Assembly: GCF_004339565.1 (NCBI RefSeq)
Contig: NZ_SMFZ01000001.1
Location: 930,001 to 994,000 of the forward strand
DNA: 64,000 nt
From: Pseudonocardia endophytica
GTDB lineage: Bacteria > Actinomycetota > Actinomycetes > Mycobacteriales > Pseudonocardiaceae
Reading direction: 5' to 3'
In this document: one piece after another, positions 1 through 7,809 of the stretch
Layout: each line of letters starts with the position of its first letter
How positions within the stretch are numbered: the first letter of the stretch is position 1
Position numbers and translations under genes: made by a program
Notes under the pieces: generated by a model
Told to the model about the DNA's origin: nothing
Databases searched by the model: none
The model's input: the letters and a program-made list of their open reading frames with translations, nothing else

Positions 1-1623
1 ACGGATCTCCTCGGCCGTCCGCTCGTGGTACGCGGCGAGACCGGCGAGCAGCGGGCCCTCCGGGTGCCCGCCCAGCTCGTGGCCCGCCTGCCACTGCGAC
101 CACGTCGCGTACCGGACACCGCCGGCGCCCTCCGCGCGGGACGCGGCGTCGACCGGCTCGATCACCTCGACGGTCGCGCCGGTCGCCCGGTGCCGCGCCT
201 GCCAGGCCTGCAGGTGGTCGTAGGCGGCGTGGTCGAGGTAGTCGGTGACCAGCCGGACCGTCACGTTCGTGCCGGCCGGGATCGCGTTCAGCTCACGAGA
301 GAGCCGGGGCACGGCCAGGAACGACAGCGATCCCTCGACGACGAGCTCCTTCGGACCACCGTCCGGGCCCTCCAGCCGCGGGCGCGACCGCACGGCCCGC
401 CAGACGAGCATCACCGCCGCCAGCGCGAGTCCGATCAGGACGCCCTCGAGCAGGTTCAGCGCGACGACACCGAGCAGCGTGGCCAGGTAGATCGGCAGCT
501 CGCCGTGGGTGCGGGCGGTGCGGATGTCGGACGGCTTGACCAGCTGCGACCCGACGACGACCAGGAGCCCGGCCAGTCCGGCCATCGGCACCATCTCGAT
601 CACGCCGATCAGCACGATCGCGAACACGGCGATCCAGACGCCGTGCAGCACGGCCGAGGCGCGGGTCTGCGCGCCCGCCGTCACGTTGGCCGAGCTGCGG
701 ACGATCACACCGGTCACCGGCAGGCCGCCGACCAGCCCGGACACCGTGTTCGCGGCGCCCTGGCCGAGCAGCTCGCGGTCGGCGTCCGTGCGCGTGCCGG
801 GCCGCATCCGCTCCACGGCGACGGCCGAGAGCAGGCTCTCCACGCTGGCGATAAGGGCGACGGTCAGCATGCCGCCGAGCACGCCCGCCCAGTCCGACTC
901 CGGCAGCATCGGCAGTGCGACGGCGTCCAGCAGCGAGCCCCCCAGCTCGACGCGGGTGACGTCCGGGAACGCGAGCGCGACGACCGTCGCGACGACGACG
1001 GCGACCAGCGCGCCGGGGACGAGCGTGAGCTTCCCGGGCAGCCGCGGCCACGTCAGCATGATCGCGATGACGATCGCGCCGACGAGCAGCGTCGGCCAGG
1101 ACACGTTCGCGATCGAGCCGGGCAGCGCGGCCAGGCTGTCCAGCGCGGCGGTCTGCGACCGGCCGCCGAACACGACGTTGAGCTGCGCCAGCGCGATCGT
1201 CACGCCGATGCCGGCGAGCATCCCGTGCACGACGGCGGGTGGGATCGCCTGAGCGAAGCGGGCCAGCCGCGTCATCCCGAACACGATCTGGAGCAGGCCG
1301 GCCCCGGCCGTGATCAGACAGGTGACCTCCCACCCGAACCGGGCGACGAGCTCCGCGACGATCACCGTCAGACCGGCGGCGGGCCCGCTGACCTGCAACG
1401 GCGAACCGCCGAGGAGGCCGGCGACGACCGCACCGACGACAGCCGCGATCAGCCCGGCCAGGATCGGCGCGCCGGAGGCGACGGCGATCCCGAGCGAGAG
1501 CGGGACGGCGACCAGGAACACGACGATCGAGGCCGAGAAGTCGGCTCGGGCGTGCGGGAACCACGCGCGCGGGCCGGTCGGCGACGCATCGGGCGGGGAG
1601 TGCTGCGAGGCGCGAGTCTGCAC
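1..1623 (-). CDS. SulP-family anion transporter, 3' end cut by window edge
   Basis: The minus-strand frame is open from a GTG at 1623 to the left edge, at least 541 codons, so the C-terminus is missing. After a short hydrophilic N-terminus ending in FPHARADF it begins membrane segments reading VVFLVAVPLSLGIAVASG and then GGSPLQVSGPA, the conserved opening of SulP transporters, which carry bicarbonate or sulfate across the inner membrane. The visible C-terminal part holds FLAVPRLSRELN and a hydrophilic tail. The substrate cannot be told from sequence. The start follows a GAAAGAGAC purine stretch, and two inverted repeats lie upstream. The overlapping plus-strand frame from 25 to 1644 is Arg/Gln-rich and is taken as a shadow. 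Confidence 0.85.
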   Translation of the reverse strand, partial: MQTRASQHSPPDASPTGPRAWFPHARADFSASIVVFLVAVPLSLGIAVASGAPILAGLIAAVVGAVVAGLLGGSPLQVSGPAAGLTVIVAELVARFGWEVTCLITAGAGLLQIVFGMTRLARFAQAIPPAVVHGMLAGIGVTIALAQLNVVFGGRSQTAALDSLAALPGSIANVSWPTLLVGAIVIAIMLTWPRLPGKLTLVPGALVAVVVATVVALAFPDVTRVELGGSLLDAVALPMLPESDWAGVLGGMLTVALIASVESLLSAVAVERMRPGTRTDADRELLGQGAANTVSGLVGGLPVTGVIVRSSANVTAGAQTRASAVLHGVWIAVFAIVLIGVIEMVPMAGLAGLLVVVGSQLVKPSDIRTARTHGELPIYLATLLGVVALNLLEGVLIGLALAAVMLVWRAVRSRPRLEGPDGGPKELVVEGSLSFLAVPRLSRELNAIPAGTNVTVRLVTDYLDHAAYDHLQAWQARHRATGATVEVIEPVDAASRAEGAGGVRYATWSQWQAGHELGGHPEGPLLAGLAAYHERTAEEIR

Positions 1624-1705
1624 GACAGGTGTCTCTTTCCGTGACTGAGGGTCCGTGGGGGCGAACGCGACAGTGCATCCGTTGATCTTCACGGAACCGG
1701 ATCAG

Positions 1706-1724
1706 GATGAGAGCACCTCTCATC
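1706..1724. promoter_or_regulatory. Perfect 8-bp inverted repeat upstream of the SulP gene
   Basis: GATGAGAG and CTCTCATC form perfect arms around a 3-base centre, about 83 bp upstream of the SulP start. There is no T-tract, so it looks more like a dimeric regulator operator than a terminator. Which regulator binds is unknown. Confidence 0.45.
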
Positions 1725-1756
1725 TGCCGAACGGCGCAGCGCAAAGTTCCACGTCA

Positions 1757-1776
1757 TGTCCGACCATGATCGGACA
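1757..1776. promoter_or_regulatory. 7-bp-arm inverted repeat upstream of the SulP gene
   Basis: TGTCCGA and TCGGACA flank a 6-base centre. It is the second palindrome in the 235-bp space between the bioA-like gene and the SulP start, and a candidate operator or promoter-proximal site. No gene is visible in that space. Confidence 0.35.
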
Positions 1777-1858
1777 AACGTGACGATCCTCACCAGCTAG
1801 ATCACTCCGAACGGTGGCGCGAACCACCCGGATCGGGGTCGCACGGCCTGTGCGGTCC

Positions 1859-3142
1859 TCAGCCGGCGAGTGCGGCGGCCCGCATCCCGGCCGTGATCGT
1901 CGCGACGTCGGCGCGCGTGCTGACGAACGGCGGGACCGTGTAGACGAGGTTGCGCATCGGCCGCAGCCACGCCCCGGCCAGCACCGCAGCGGACGTCGCG
2001 GCCGGCACGTCGACGTCGTGGTCGAGCTCGATCACGCCGATCGCGCCCAGGATCCGGACCTCGCGCACGCCCGGCAGCGACCGGGCGGGCGTCAGCCCGG
2101 CCCGCAGCCACGACGCGATCGCCTTCACCTCGCTGCGCCAGCCCCGCTCGAGCAGCAGCGAGACCGACGCGTGGGCGACGGCCGCCGCGAGCGGGTTGCC
2201 CATGAACGTCGCGTCGTGGCGCAGGGTCAGGCCGTGCGCGACCCGGCCCGAGCACAGCGTCGCCGCCATCGGGAGGTAGCCGCCGGTCAGCGCCCCGCCC
2301 AGGCACATGACGTCCGGCTGGATCGCCGCGTGGTCGGCGGCGAACAGCTCACCGGTCCGGCCGAAGCCGGTGTACACCTCGTCGAACACGAGCAGGACGT
2401 CGCAGGCGAGGCAGAGCTCGCGCAGCACGTGCAGATAGCGCGGGTCGTGGAAGCGCACGCCGCCGCGCCCCTGCACCACCGGTTCGACGACGATCGCGGC
2501 CAGCTCGTCGGCATGCGTCTCGACCAGCCGGACGAGCTGGGCGACGTAGTCGTGCTCGAACGTGTCCGGCGGCCGGTCGGCGAACAGCGGAGGAGGCAGC
2601 GGGCCGTGCCACGGCGGTCGCGGCCCGTCGCCCGGGTCGCCGAGGACCGCCGCGCCGAACGTGTCGCCGTGGTGGCCGCCGCGCCATGTCATGATCCGGC
2701 TCTTCGACGGCTTGCCGCGGTCGCGCCAGTACTGCTGGCACATCGTCACCGCGACCTCGACCGCCACCGGTCCGGACTCGCTCAGGAAGACGTGCTGCAG
2801 CTCCTCCGGCGTCACCTCGATCAGCAGCCGGCACAGGTCCACGGCCGGCCCGTGCGTGATCCCGCCGAACGTCACGTGGCTCATCCGGCCGAGCTGCTCG
2901 GTCACGGCGGCGTCCAGGACCGGGTGCCGGTAGCCGTGCACCGCCGACCAGGAGGCGGCCATCCCGTCGACGAGCTCGCGCCCGTCCGGTGTGCGCAGGC
3001 GCACCCCGGACGCGGACTCCACCATCAGGCTGCGCCCCGGCGCCGGGAGCGCGGCGTGCGGATGCCAGACGTGACGGCGGTCCATGGCGAGGAGGACGTC
3101 GTTCGCCACCCGCCCGGAGCAGTCGCGTGCCGTCACGGGCAC
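1859..3142 (-). CDS. BioA-like class III aminotransferase homologue lacking the PLP lysine
   Basis: This 427-residue protein has the whole BioA (DAPA aminotransferase, biotin synthesis) framework: VWHP near residue 26, HGDTFGA at 158-164, [17 protein letters not shown] at 284-288 and NLVYTVPPF near the C-terminus. The Schiff-base lysine of GKALTGG is Gly283 (codon GGG). Compared with E. coli BioA, Tyr17 is His29, Trp53 is Ser66, Ser125 is Pro125 and Tyr144 is His157. Asp of FDEV is kept. The frame is intact at normal length. No bioF, bioB or bioD lies nearby, so a true BioA probably exists elsewhere. It starts 83 bp from the divergent PaaX-type regulator. As a PLP aminotransferase it should be inactive; its role is unknown. 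Confidence 0.8.
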   Translation of the reverse strand: MPVTARDCSGRVANDVLLAMDRRHVWHPHAALPAPGRSLMVESASGVRLRTPDGRELVDGMAASWSAVHGYRHPVLDAAVTEQLGRMSHVTFGGITHGPAVDLCRLLIEVTPEELQHVFLSESGPVAVEVAVTMCQQYWRDRGKPSKSRIMTWRGGHHGDTFGAAVLGDPGDGPRPPWHGPLPPPLFADRPPDTFEHDYVAQLVRLVETHADELAAIVVEPVVQGRGGVRFHDPRYLHVLRELCLACDVLLVFDEVYTGFGRTGELFAADHAAIQPDVMCLGGALTGGYLPMAATLCSGRVAHGLTLRHDATFMGNPLAAAVAHASVSLLLERGWRSEVKAIASWLRAGLTPARSLPGVREVRILGAIGVIELDHDVDVPAATSAAVLAGAWLRPMRNLVYTVPPFVSTRADVATITAGMRAAALAG

Positions 3143-3225
3143 CGACAGTAGCGCCCCCCGCCCACCGATGGACCTGTGCGCGGCACCGCGATTCCGGAGC
3201 CCGGACCATCTACGCTGGTCCGATC

Positions 3226-4107
3226 ATGTCCGCCGCCCGTGAGCCCGTCCGCGACGCCGAGGCCCCGTCGCGCCGGCGGAGGGAGCTCGGCCAGACCAGC
3301 GCCCGCTCGCTGCTGCTGACCGTGCTCGGCGAGTTCGTGCTGCCCGGCGGGTACCCGGTCTGGACGCAGGTGCTCCTCGACGTGCTCGGCGAGCTGGGCG
3401 TGGAGCCGAAGTCGGCCCGCCAGGCGCTGGCCCGGACGGCGGCCGAGGGCCTGCTGGTGTCCGACCGCAGCGGGCGCCGGGTGCGCTGGGCGCTCACCGA
3501 TCAGGGCCGGCGCCTGCTCTCCGACGGCGCGGCGCGGATCTACGGGTTCGGTGCCCCGTCGCGACCGTGGGACGGCCGGTGGCTGGTGCTGCTGGCCAGC
3601 GTGCCGGAGTCGCGTCGCCAGCTCCGGCACCGGCTGCGCACCCGTCTGGCCTGGGTCGGGCTCGGCTCGCCCGCCCCCGGGGTGTGGGTGTCGCCGGACC
3701 CCGGCAAGGAGGGCGAGGTCGCAGCCGTTCTCGACGAGCTCGGGCTGGCCGCGCAGGCCAGCTCGTTCGTCGGGGCGTTCGGCGCCGTCGGCAGGCCCGC
3801 CGACGTGGTCACCCAGGCATGGGACCTCGAGCGGGTCGAGCAGGCGTACGAGGAGTTCCTCGCCGAGTTCGCCCCGGACATCGCCAACAGCGGCCGGGCC
3901 GGGGTGCCGCCGAACGTGCTGGCCCGCCAGGTGCAGCTCGTGCACGCGTGGCGCCGCTTCCCGTTCCTGGACCCGGAGCTGCCCGCCGAGCTGCTGCCGG
4001 AGCGCTGGGCCGGAGCGCGCGCCGCAACGATGTTCGCGACGCTGCACACCCGCTGGGACGAGCCGGCCCGGCGCCGGTGGGACGGTCTGCTGACCGACGC
4101 CGCCTGA
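3226..4107 (+). CDS. PaaX-family transcriptional regulator
   Basis: The 293-residue protein starts at ATG 3226. It has an N-terminal winged-helix region (LLLTVLGEFVLPGGYPVWTQVLLDVLGELGVEPKSARQA is the opening of PaaX domain 1), a central domain containing WDGRWLVLLASVPES, and a C-terminal PaaX_C region containing FPFLDPELPAELLPERWAG. PaaX proteins repress phenylacetate catabolic genes and respond to phenylacetyl-CoA, but no paa genes are present here, so the target is unknown. It is divergent from the BioA-like gene, which makes the 83-bp shared promoter region a plausible target. A longer in-frame start at 2989 would overlap the BioA gene and is rejected. Confidence 0.88.
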   Translation: MSAAREPVRDAEAPSRRRRELGQTSARSLLLTVLGEFVLPGGYPVWTQVLLDVLGELGVEPKSARQALARTAAEGLLVSDRSGRRVRWALTDQGRRLLSDGAARIYGFGAPSRPWDGRWLVLLASVPESRRQLRHRLRTRLAWVGLGSPAPGVWVSPDPGKEGEVAAVLDELGLAAQASSFVGAFGAVGRPADVVTQAWDLERVEQAYEEFLAEFAPDIANSGRAGVPPNVLARQVQLVHAWRRFPFLDPELPAELLPERWAGARAATMFATLHTRWDEPARRRWDGLLTDAA

Positions 4108-4118
4108 CCCCCGGCGGA

Positions 4119-4766
4119 TCAGCCGCCGACACCCGCGTCGCGGGCCACGGCGACGGCCTCGGCCCGCGTCCGCACCCGCAGCTTGGCCAGCACGTCGCTC
4201 ACCCGGTTGCGGACGCTCTTCTCGCTCAGCACCAGCCTGCGCGCGATCGCGCCGTTGTCCAGACCCTGTGCCAGCAGCTCAAGCACCTCGTGCTCACGTG
4301 CCGTGAGCTGCGGGAACGCCGTCGGACGGCGGGCCGCGCCCGCGGCGAAGAACCCGAGCACTCGCGACGCGACGCCCGCTCCGAACACCGCCTCGCCGCG
4401 CGCGACGGCGAGCACCGCGCGCCGCACCTGTTCGGCGTCGTCCTCCTTGAGCAGGTACCCGCGGGCCCCGGCGCGCAGCGCCGCGAACACCGAGTCGTCG
4501 TCGGCGTCCATGGTCAGCACGACGACCGCGACGTCCGGATGCGCCGCCACGACCCGGGCGGTGGCCTCCAGGCCGCTCATCCCCGGCATCCGCAGATCCA
4601 TCAGGACGACGTCCGGCCGCAGGTCCGCCACCCGCTCCAGCGCCTCCTCGCCGGAGGCGGCCCCGCCCGCCAGCCGCACGCCGGCCAGTTCGGACAGCGT
4701 GACGGCGAGGCCGTCGCGGAAGATCGGGTGGTCGTCGACGACCAGTACCCGCACCGGGCCGCTCAC
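4119..4766 (-). CDS. NarL/LuxR-family response regulator
   Basis: The 215-residue protein has a receiver domain (VVDDHPIFRDGL at the N-terminus, phospho-acceptor Asp in DVVLMDLRMPGMSG near residue 56, conserved Lys in GYLLKEDD) and a C-terminal LuxR helix-turn-helix (LTAREHEVLELLAQGLDN, then SEKSVRNRVSDVLAKL). It is a DNA-binding output partner for the sensor kinase directly upstream, whose stop overlaps its ATG by four bases. The stop lies 11 bp from the convergent PaaX gene. Confidence 0.95.
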   Translation of the reverse strand: MSGPVRVLVVDDHPIFRDGLAVTLSELAGVRLAGGAASGEEALERVADLRPDVVLMDLRMPGMSGLEATARVVAAHPDVAVVVLTMDADDDSVFAALRAGARGYLLKEDDAEQVRRAVLAVARGEAVFGAGVASRVLGFFAAGAARRPTAFPQLTAREHEVLELLAQGLDNGAIARRLVLSEKSVRNRVSDVLAKLRVRTRAEAVAVARDAGVGG

Positions 4767-6868
4767 GGGCCACCGGCCGGCAGCTCGACGCGCACCACGG
4801 TGCCGCCCCCGGCGCGCGCGGCGACCTCCAGCCGCCCGCCGACCTCGGCGGCCCGCTCGGCCGTGCTGCGCAGCCCGAGCCCCTCCCGCGGGGACGCGGG
4901 GATCCCGCAGCCGTCGTCGTGGACCTCGAGCGCCAGCACGCCGTGCGCGATCCGCGCGTCCAGCTCCACCGTCGCCGCGCCGCTGTGCCGCACCGCGTTC
5001 GTCACCGCCTCGCCGGCGATCGCGTAGGCCGCGACCTCTACCGCGGCGGGCACGGCCCCGAGCTCGCCGACCGCCGACCGGCCCGCGGGGACGTCCAGGT
5101 CGTCCACCAGTGCGCGCAGGGCGGCCGCGAGCCCGACCTGGTCGAGCACCGGCGGACGCAGCCCGTGCACGACGTCGCGCAGCGACCGGACGCCGTCGCG
5201 CACCCGGTCGCGGACCGCCTGCGCGCGGTCCGCGAGCTCCGGCTCGCCCGCCGCGGCCACCCGGCGCGCCAGCGCGTCGAGCTGGTGGGCGATGCCCGCG
5301 AGCGCGGGGCCGAGACCGTCATGCAGGTCGGCGCGCAGCCGTCGCCGCTCCTCCTCGCGGGCCAGCACGATCGCCTCCCGGCTGCGGGCCACGTCCCCGA
5401 CCAGCTCGGCGGCGTAGGCGAGCACGGCGGCACGGGCCGCGACCTCCTCGGCCACCGACCGCTCGGCCGCCTCCAGGCGCACGACCGGCTCGAGCACCAG
5501 CTCCCCGACCTCCTTCCCGAGCGTGCGGGCGGGCACCACGACCGGGGCGCCGCCCGCGGGCTCGCCGGAACGGACGGCGATGCGCCCGTCGGACGTGCGG
5601 AACGCGGCGGAGCGTAGCCGCAGCGAGTCCCGGATGCCGTCGGTGAGACGCTGCAGCCCGTCGACCGGCTCGGCCGCGGCGGCGATGCCCCGACCGACCC
5701 GGGCGACCACGGCGTACGGATCCCGCCGGTCGCCGTAGATCAGGCGTTCGACGCCGCGCTGCACCCGGTCCCGGGCCGCGGCCGCGACCAGCGCGACGAC
5801 GGCGACGAGCACGATCCCGGCCGTCGACCCGGGCAGCACCAGCTGGGCCCCGGACAGGACGACCAGGTAGCTCCCGACGACGGCGCCGCTGATCACCGCG
5901 TAAGCGACGGTGCGCCCGAGCACCCGCTCAACGTCGAACAGGCCGTGGCGCAGCATCGCGACCGCGATGCCCAGCGGCGGCCCGGCGATGGCGAGCAGCA
6001 GCCCGATCTCCTCGCTGGGGACGTCGTCGCCGAGCGCCGCCGTGATCGCACCCGCTCCGATCGCGCCGAACAGCTGCACCACCGTGCCGAGCAGCAACCA
6101 CTGCAGCACCGTGCGGTCCGTGCCGGACGCGCGCCGGAGTCGCAGCACCGTCGAGACCAGTCCGAGCGGGATGCCGACCAGGAACGCGATCAGCGCGCCG
6201 ACCGGCACGACTGCCAGCACGATGGGCTCGACCGGGGCGGGCGCGGACAGGGCGTACGGGTTGGGTACGAACGGCGCCTGGTCCACCGACGGGGCGCTGC
6301 AGGCGGCGACGAGCGCGGTGGCCGCGGCGTTGCCCGCCAGCAGCCACACCGGCCACCGCCACCGCGGTGAGAGCGGCCGCCCGTCCGGGAACAGCAGCGG
6401 CACCAGCGGCATGACCAGGAAGAAGACGGTGAATCCCCAGCTGCCCAGCCAGGCCGCGACGCCTGCGCCCGGCCACGGCCCGCCGGGATCGCGGTGCGAG
6501 GCGACCGCCACGTGCCCGGCGAGCAGGTACGGCCCGATCAGCCCCGCAGCAAGCAGCAGCCGCCCGACCGGGTTGCCCGGCCGGTGGCGCAGCACGAGCG
6601 CGCCTGCGACCGGCCAGACGGTCCCGAGGGCCAGATCGGCGGGGCTGAGCGGGTAGGGCTCCGGACCGGTGTCGAGGGACGGGTGCCAGAGCACAGCCGC
6701 GGCACAGCACAGCACGGAGACCGTCGCGGTGACGGCGGCCGGAAGGCCCGCCGGGCGGGTCCGCGTCCGGTCGGCGGCGCTCCCGGCGGCCGACGGCGCT
6801 GGGACCTGCCGCGGAGCGCCGCCCGCCGCCGAACCACCCGCCACCGTGTCGCCGACCACACCATCCAC
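4763..6868 (-). CDS. Membrane sensor histidine kinase, NarL-partner type
   Basis: The 701-residue protein has about nine hydrophobic segments in the first half, including the GLFDVERVLGRTVAYA stretch typical of a class of actinobacterial kinases. A linker and GAF-like region follow, then a HisKA_3 dimerisation domain with EEERRRLRADLHDGLGPALA (phosphorylated His near residue 514) and a C-terminal ATPase domain with NAVRHSGA and GLGLRST. It should sense a membrane or envelope signal and phosphorylate the adjacent regulator, with which it overlaps by ATGA. The signal cannot be inferred. The N-terminal 45 residues are Gly/Ala/Pro-rich and the true start could lie somewhat inside. Confidence 0.92.
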   Translation of the reverse strand: MDGVVGDTVAGGSAAGGAPRQVPAPSAAGSAADRTRTRPAGLPAAVTATVSVLCCAAAVLWHPSLDTGPEPYPLSPADLALGTVWPVAGALVLRHRPGNPVGRLLLAAGLIGPYLLAGHVAVASHRDPGGPWPGAGVAAWLGSWGFTVFFLVMPLVPLLFPDGRPLSPRWRWPVWLLAGNAAATALVAACSAPSVDQAPFVPNPYALSAPAPVEPIVLAVVPVGALIAFLVGIPLGLVSTVLRLRRASGTDRTVLQWLLLGTVVQLFGAIGAGAITAALGDDVPSEEIGLLLAIAGPPLGIAVAMLRHGLFDVERVLGRTVAYAVISGAVVGSYLVVLSGAQLVLPGSTAGIVLVAVVALVAAAARDRVQRGVERLIYGDRRDPYAVVARVGRGIAAAAEPVDGLQRLTDGIRDSLRLRSAAFRTSDGRIAVRSGEPAGGAPVVVPARTLGKEVGELVLEPVVRLEAAERSVAEEVAARAAVLAYAAELVGDVARSREAIVLAREEERRRLRADLHDGLGPALAGIAHQLDALARRVAAAGEPELADRAQAVRDRVRDGVRSLRDVVHGLRPPVLDQVGLAAALRALVDDLDVPAGRSAVGELGAVPAAVEVAAYAIAGEAVTNAVRHSGAATVELDARIAHGVLALEVHDDGCGIPASPREGLGLRSTAERAAEVGGRLEVAARAGGGTVVRVELPAGGP

Positions 6869-7043
6869 AACCGGCGATCATGCCGTGCCCGGCATGCCCG
6901 GCGCGCCCGCCGGACCGCCGAATCACCGGGAATCCCGGAGATCCGGGGCCGGTGTCCCTGGGGGCCGGGCGCCCGCCGGACCAGCGTGCTCGGTGTCCAC
7001 GACACCGGCCGCCCGGCGGTCCAGGCACTCGCGAGGAGTCACC

Positions 7044-7751
7044 ATGTCCGACGCCACCGTCCCGCACCGCACCGCGGAGCCCGTCCCGGATCCCGGCGGC
7101 GGCCGGGACCGCCGATCGCGCTGGCCGCTGCTCGGCGCCGCCGTCGGCATCGGCGGGATGGTCGCGACCGTGGTCTTCGACGTCCGCCCGCAGCCGCCGG
7201 ACTCGGTCGTGATGACCACGCCCGGGCTGCTGGAGTCGGTGGACCGGGTCGCGGCACACGCCGGGTTCGTGACCGGCTTCCTCACCGTCGCAGGCCTGCT
7301 CGTGCTGGCCGCGGCGTGGCGCCGCCGGGTCGAGCCGCGGGCGCCGTCCTCGACGGCTGCGCGGGTGGTGAGTGCCGGACTCACGGCCAGCGCCGCCGCG
7401 CTGACCCTCGGGTACGGCTGGAAGGGGGCGCTGGGCGCCTACCTTCCGGGAGGGCTGGAGTCGACGGCGTTCGACCTGCCCGGCATGTACGTGTACCTGA
7501 TGTTGAACGACTTCGGCGGCTACATCGGCTGGCTCGGGGTGGTCGTGGCCGCGGGCGGTGTCGCCTGGATGGGCCTGCGGGAGCGCCTGGTGTCCCGCTG
7601 GATCGGCGCGGTGTCGCTGGTGCCGGTCCTGGTCACCACCGCGATGGCGGTCGGGATGAGCCTCGCGGGCTCACCGGCGATCGCCGGGCCAATCTGGATG
7701 GTGGTCGCATTCGCCGGTCTGGCGTTCGGGCGCAGCACGATCGCCCGCTGA
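7044..7751 (+). CDS. Six-segment membrane protein of unknown function
   Basis: ATG 7044 follows GAGGAGTC, a good ribosome site. The 235-residue product has about six hydrophobic segments (first WPLLGAAVGIGGMVATVVFDV, last AIAGPIWMVVAFAGLAFGRS) joined by short loops, with a hydrophilic start rich in Pro and Gly. I do not recognise the family. It is divergent from the sensor kinase across 175 bp, so it could be a target of the two-component system, but nothing in the sequence proves that. Confidence 0.75.
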   Translation: MSDATVPHRTAEPVPDPGGGRDRRSRWPLLGAAVGIGGMVATVVFDVRPQPPDSVVMTTPGLLESVDRVAAHAGFVTGFLTVAGLLVLAAAWRRRVEPRAPSSTAARVVSAGLTASAAALTLGYGWKGALGAYLPGGLESTAFDLPGMYVYLMLNDFGGYIGWLGVVVAAGGVAWMGLRERLVSRWIGAVSLVPVLVTTAMAVGMSLAGSPAIAGPIWMVVAFAGLAFGRSTIAR

Positions 7752-7776
7752 TCGCCCGCTGACCGCGTCCGGTGCC

Positions 7777-7801
7777 GCGTGGCCCGCCAGGCGGGCCACG
7801 C
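7777..7801. terminator. Strong hairpin between convergent genes
   Basis: A perfect 12-bp inverted repeat (arms GCGTGGCCCGCC and GGCGGGCCACGC, one-base centre) lies between the stop of the membrane protein and the stop of dnaE. There is no clear T-run, as is common for high-GC actinobacterial terminators. It could serve both directions. Confidence 0.7.
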
Positions 7802-7809
7802 GGTCCCGG

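Noticed and set aside
25..1644. 539-codon plus-strand frame at the left edge
   Set aside because: The opposite strand encodes a clear SulP transporter from GTG 1623; the plus-strand product is Arg/Gln/Gly-rich with no membrane or domain pattern.
1859..3142. BioA-like gene as a frameshifted pseudogene or sequencing error
   Set aside because: The frame is intact at full length, Lys to Gly needs two base changes, and the other altered residues are spread through the gene.
3226..4107. Phenylacetate catabolic locus suggested by the PaaX homologue
   Set aside because: No paa enzyme genes are in the window; PaaX-family regulators control other pathways too.
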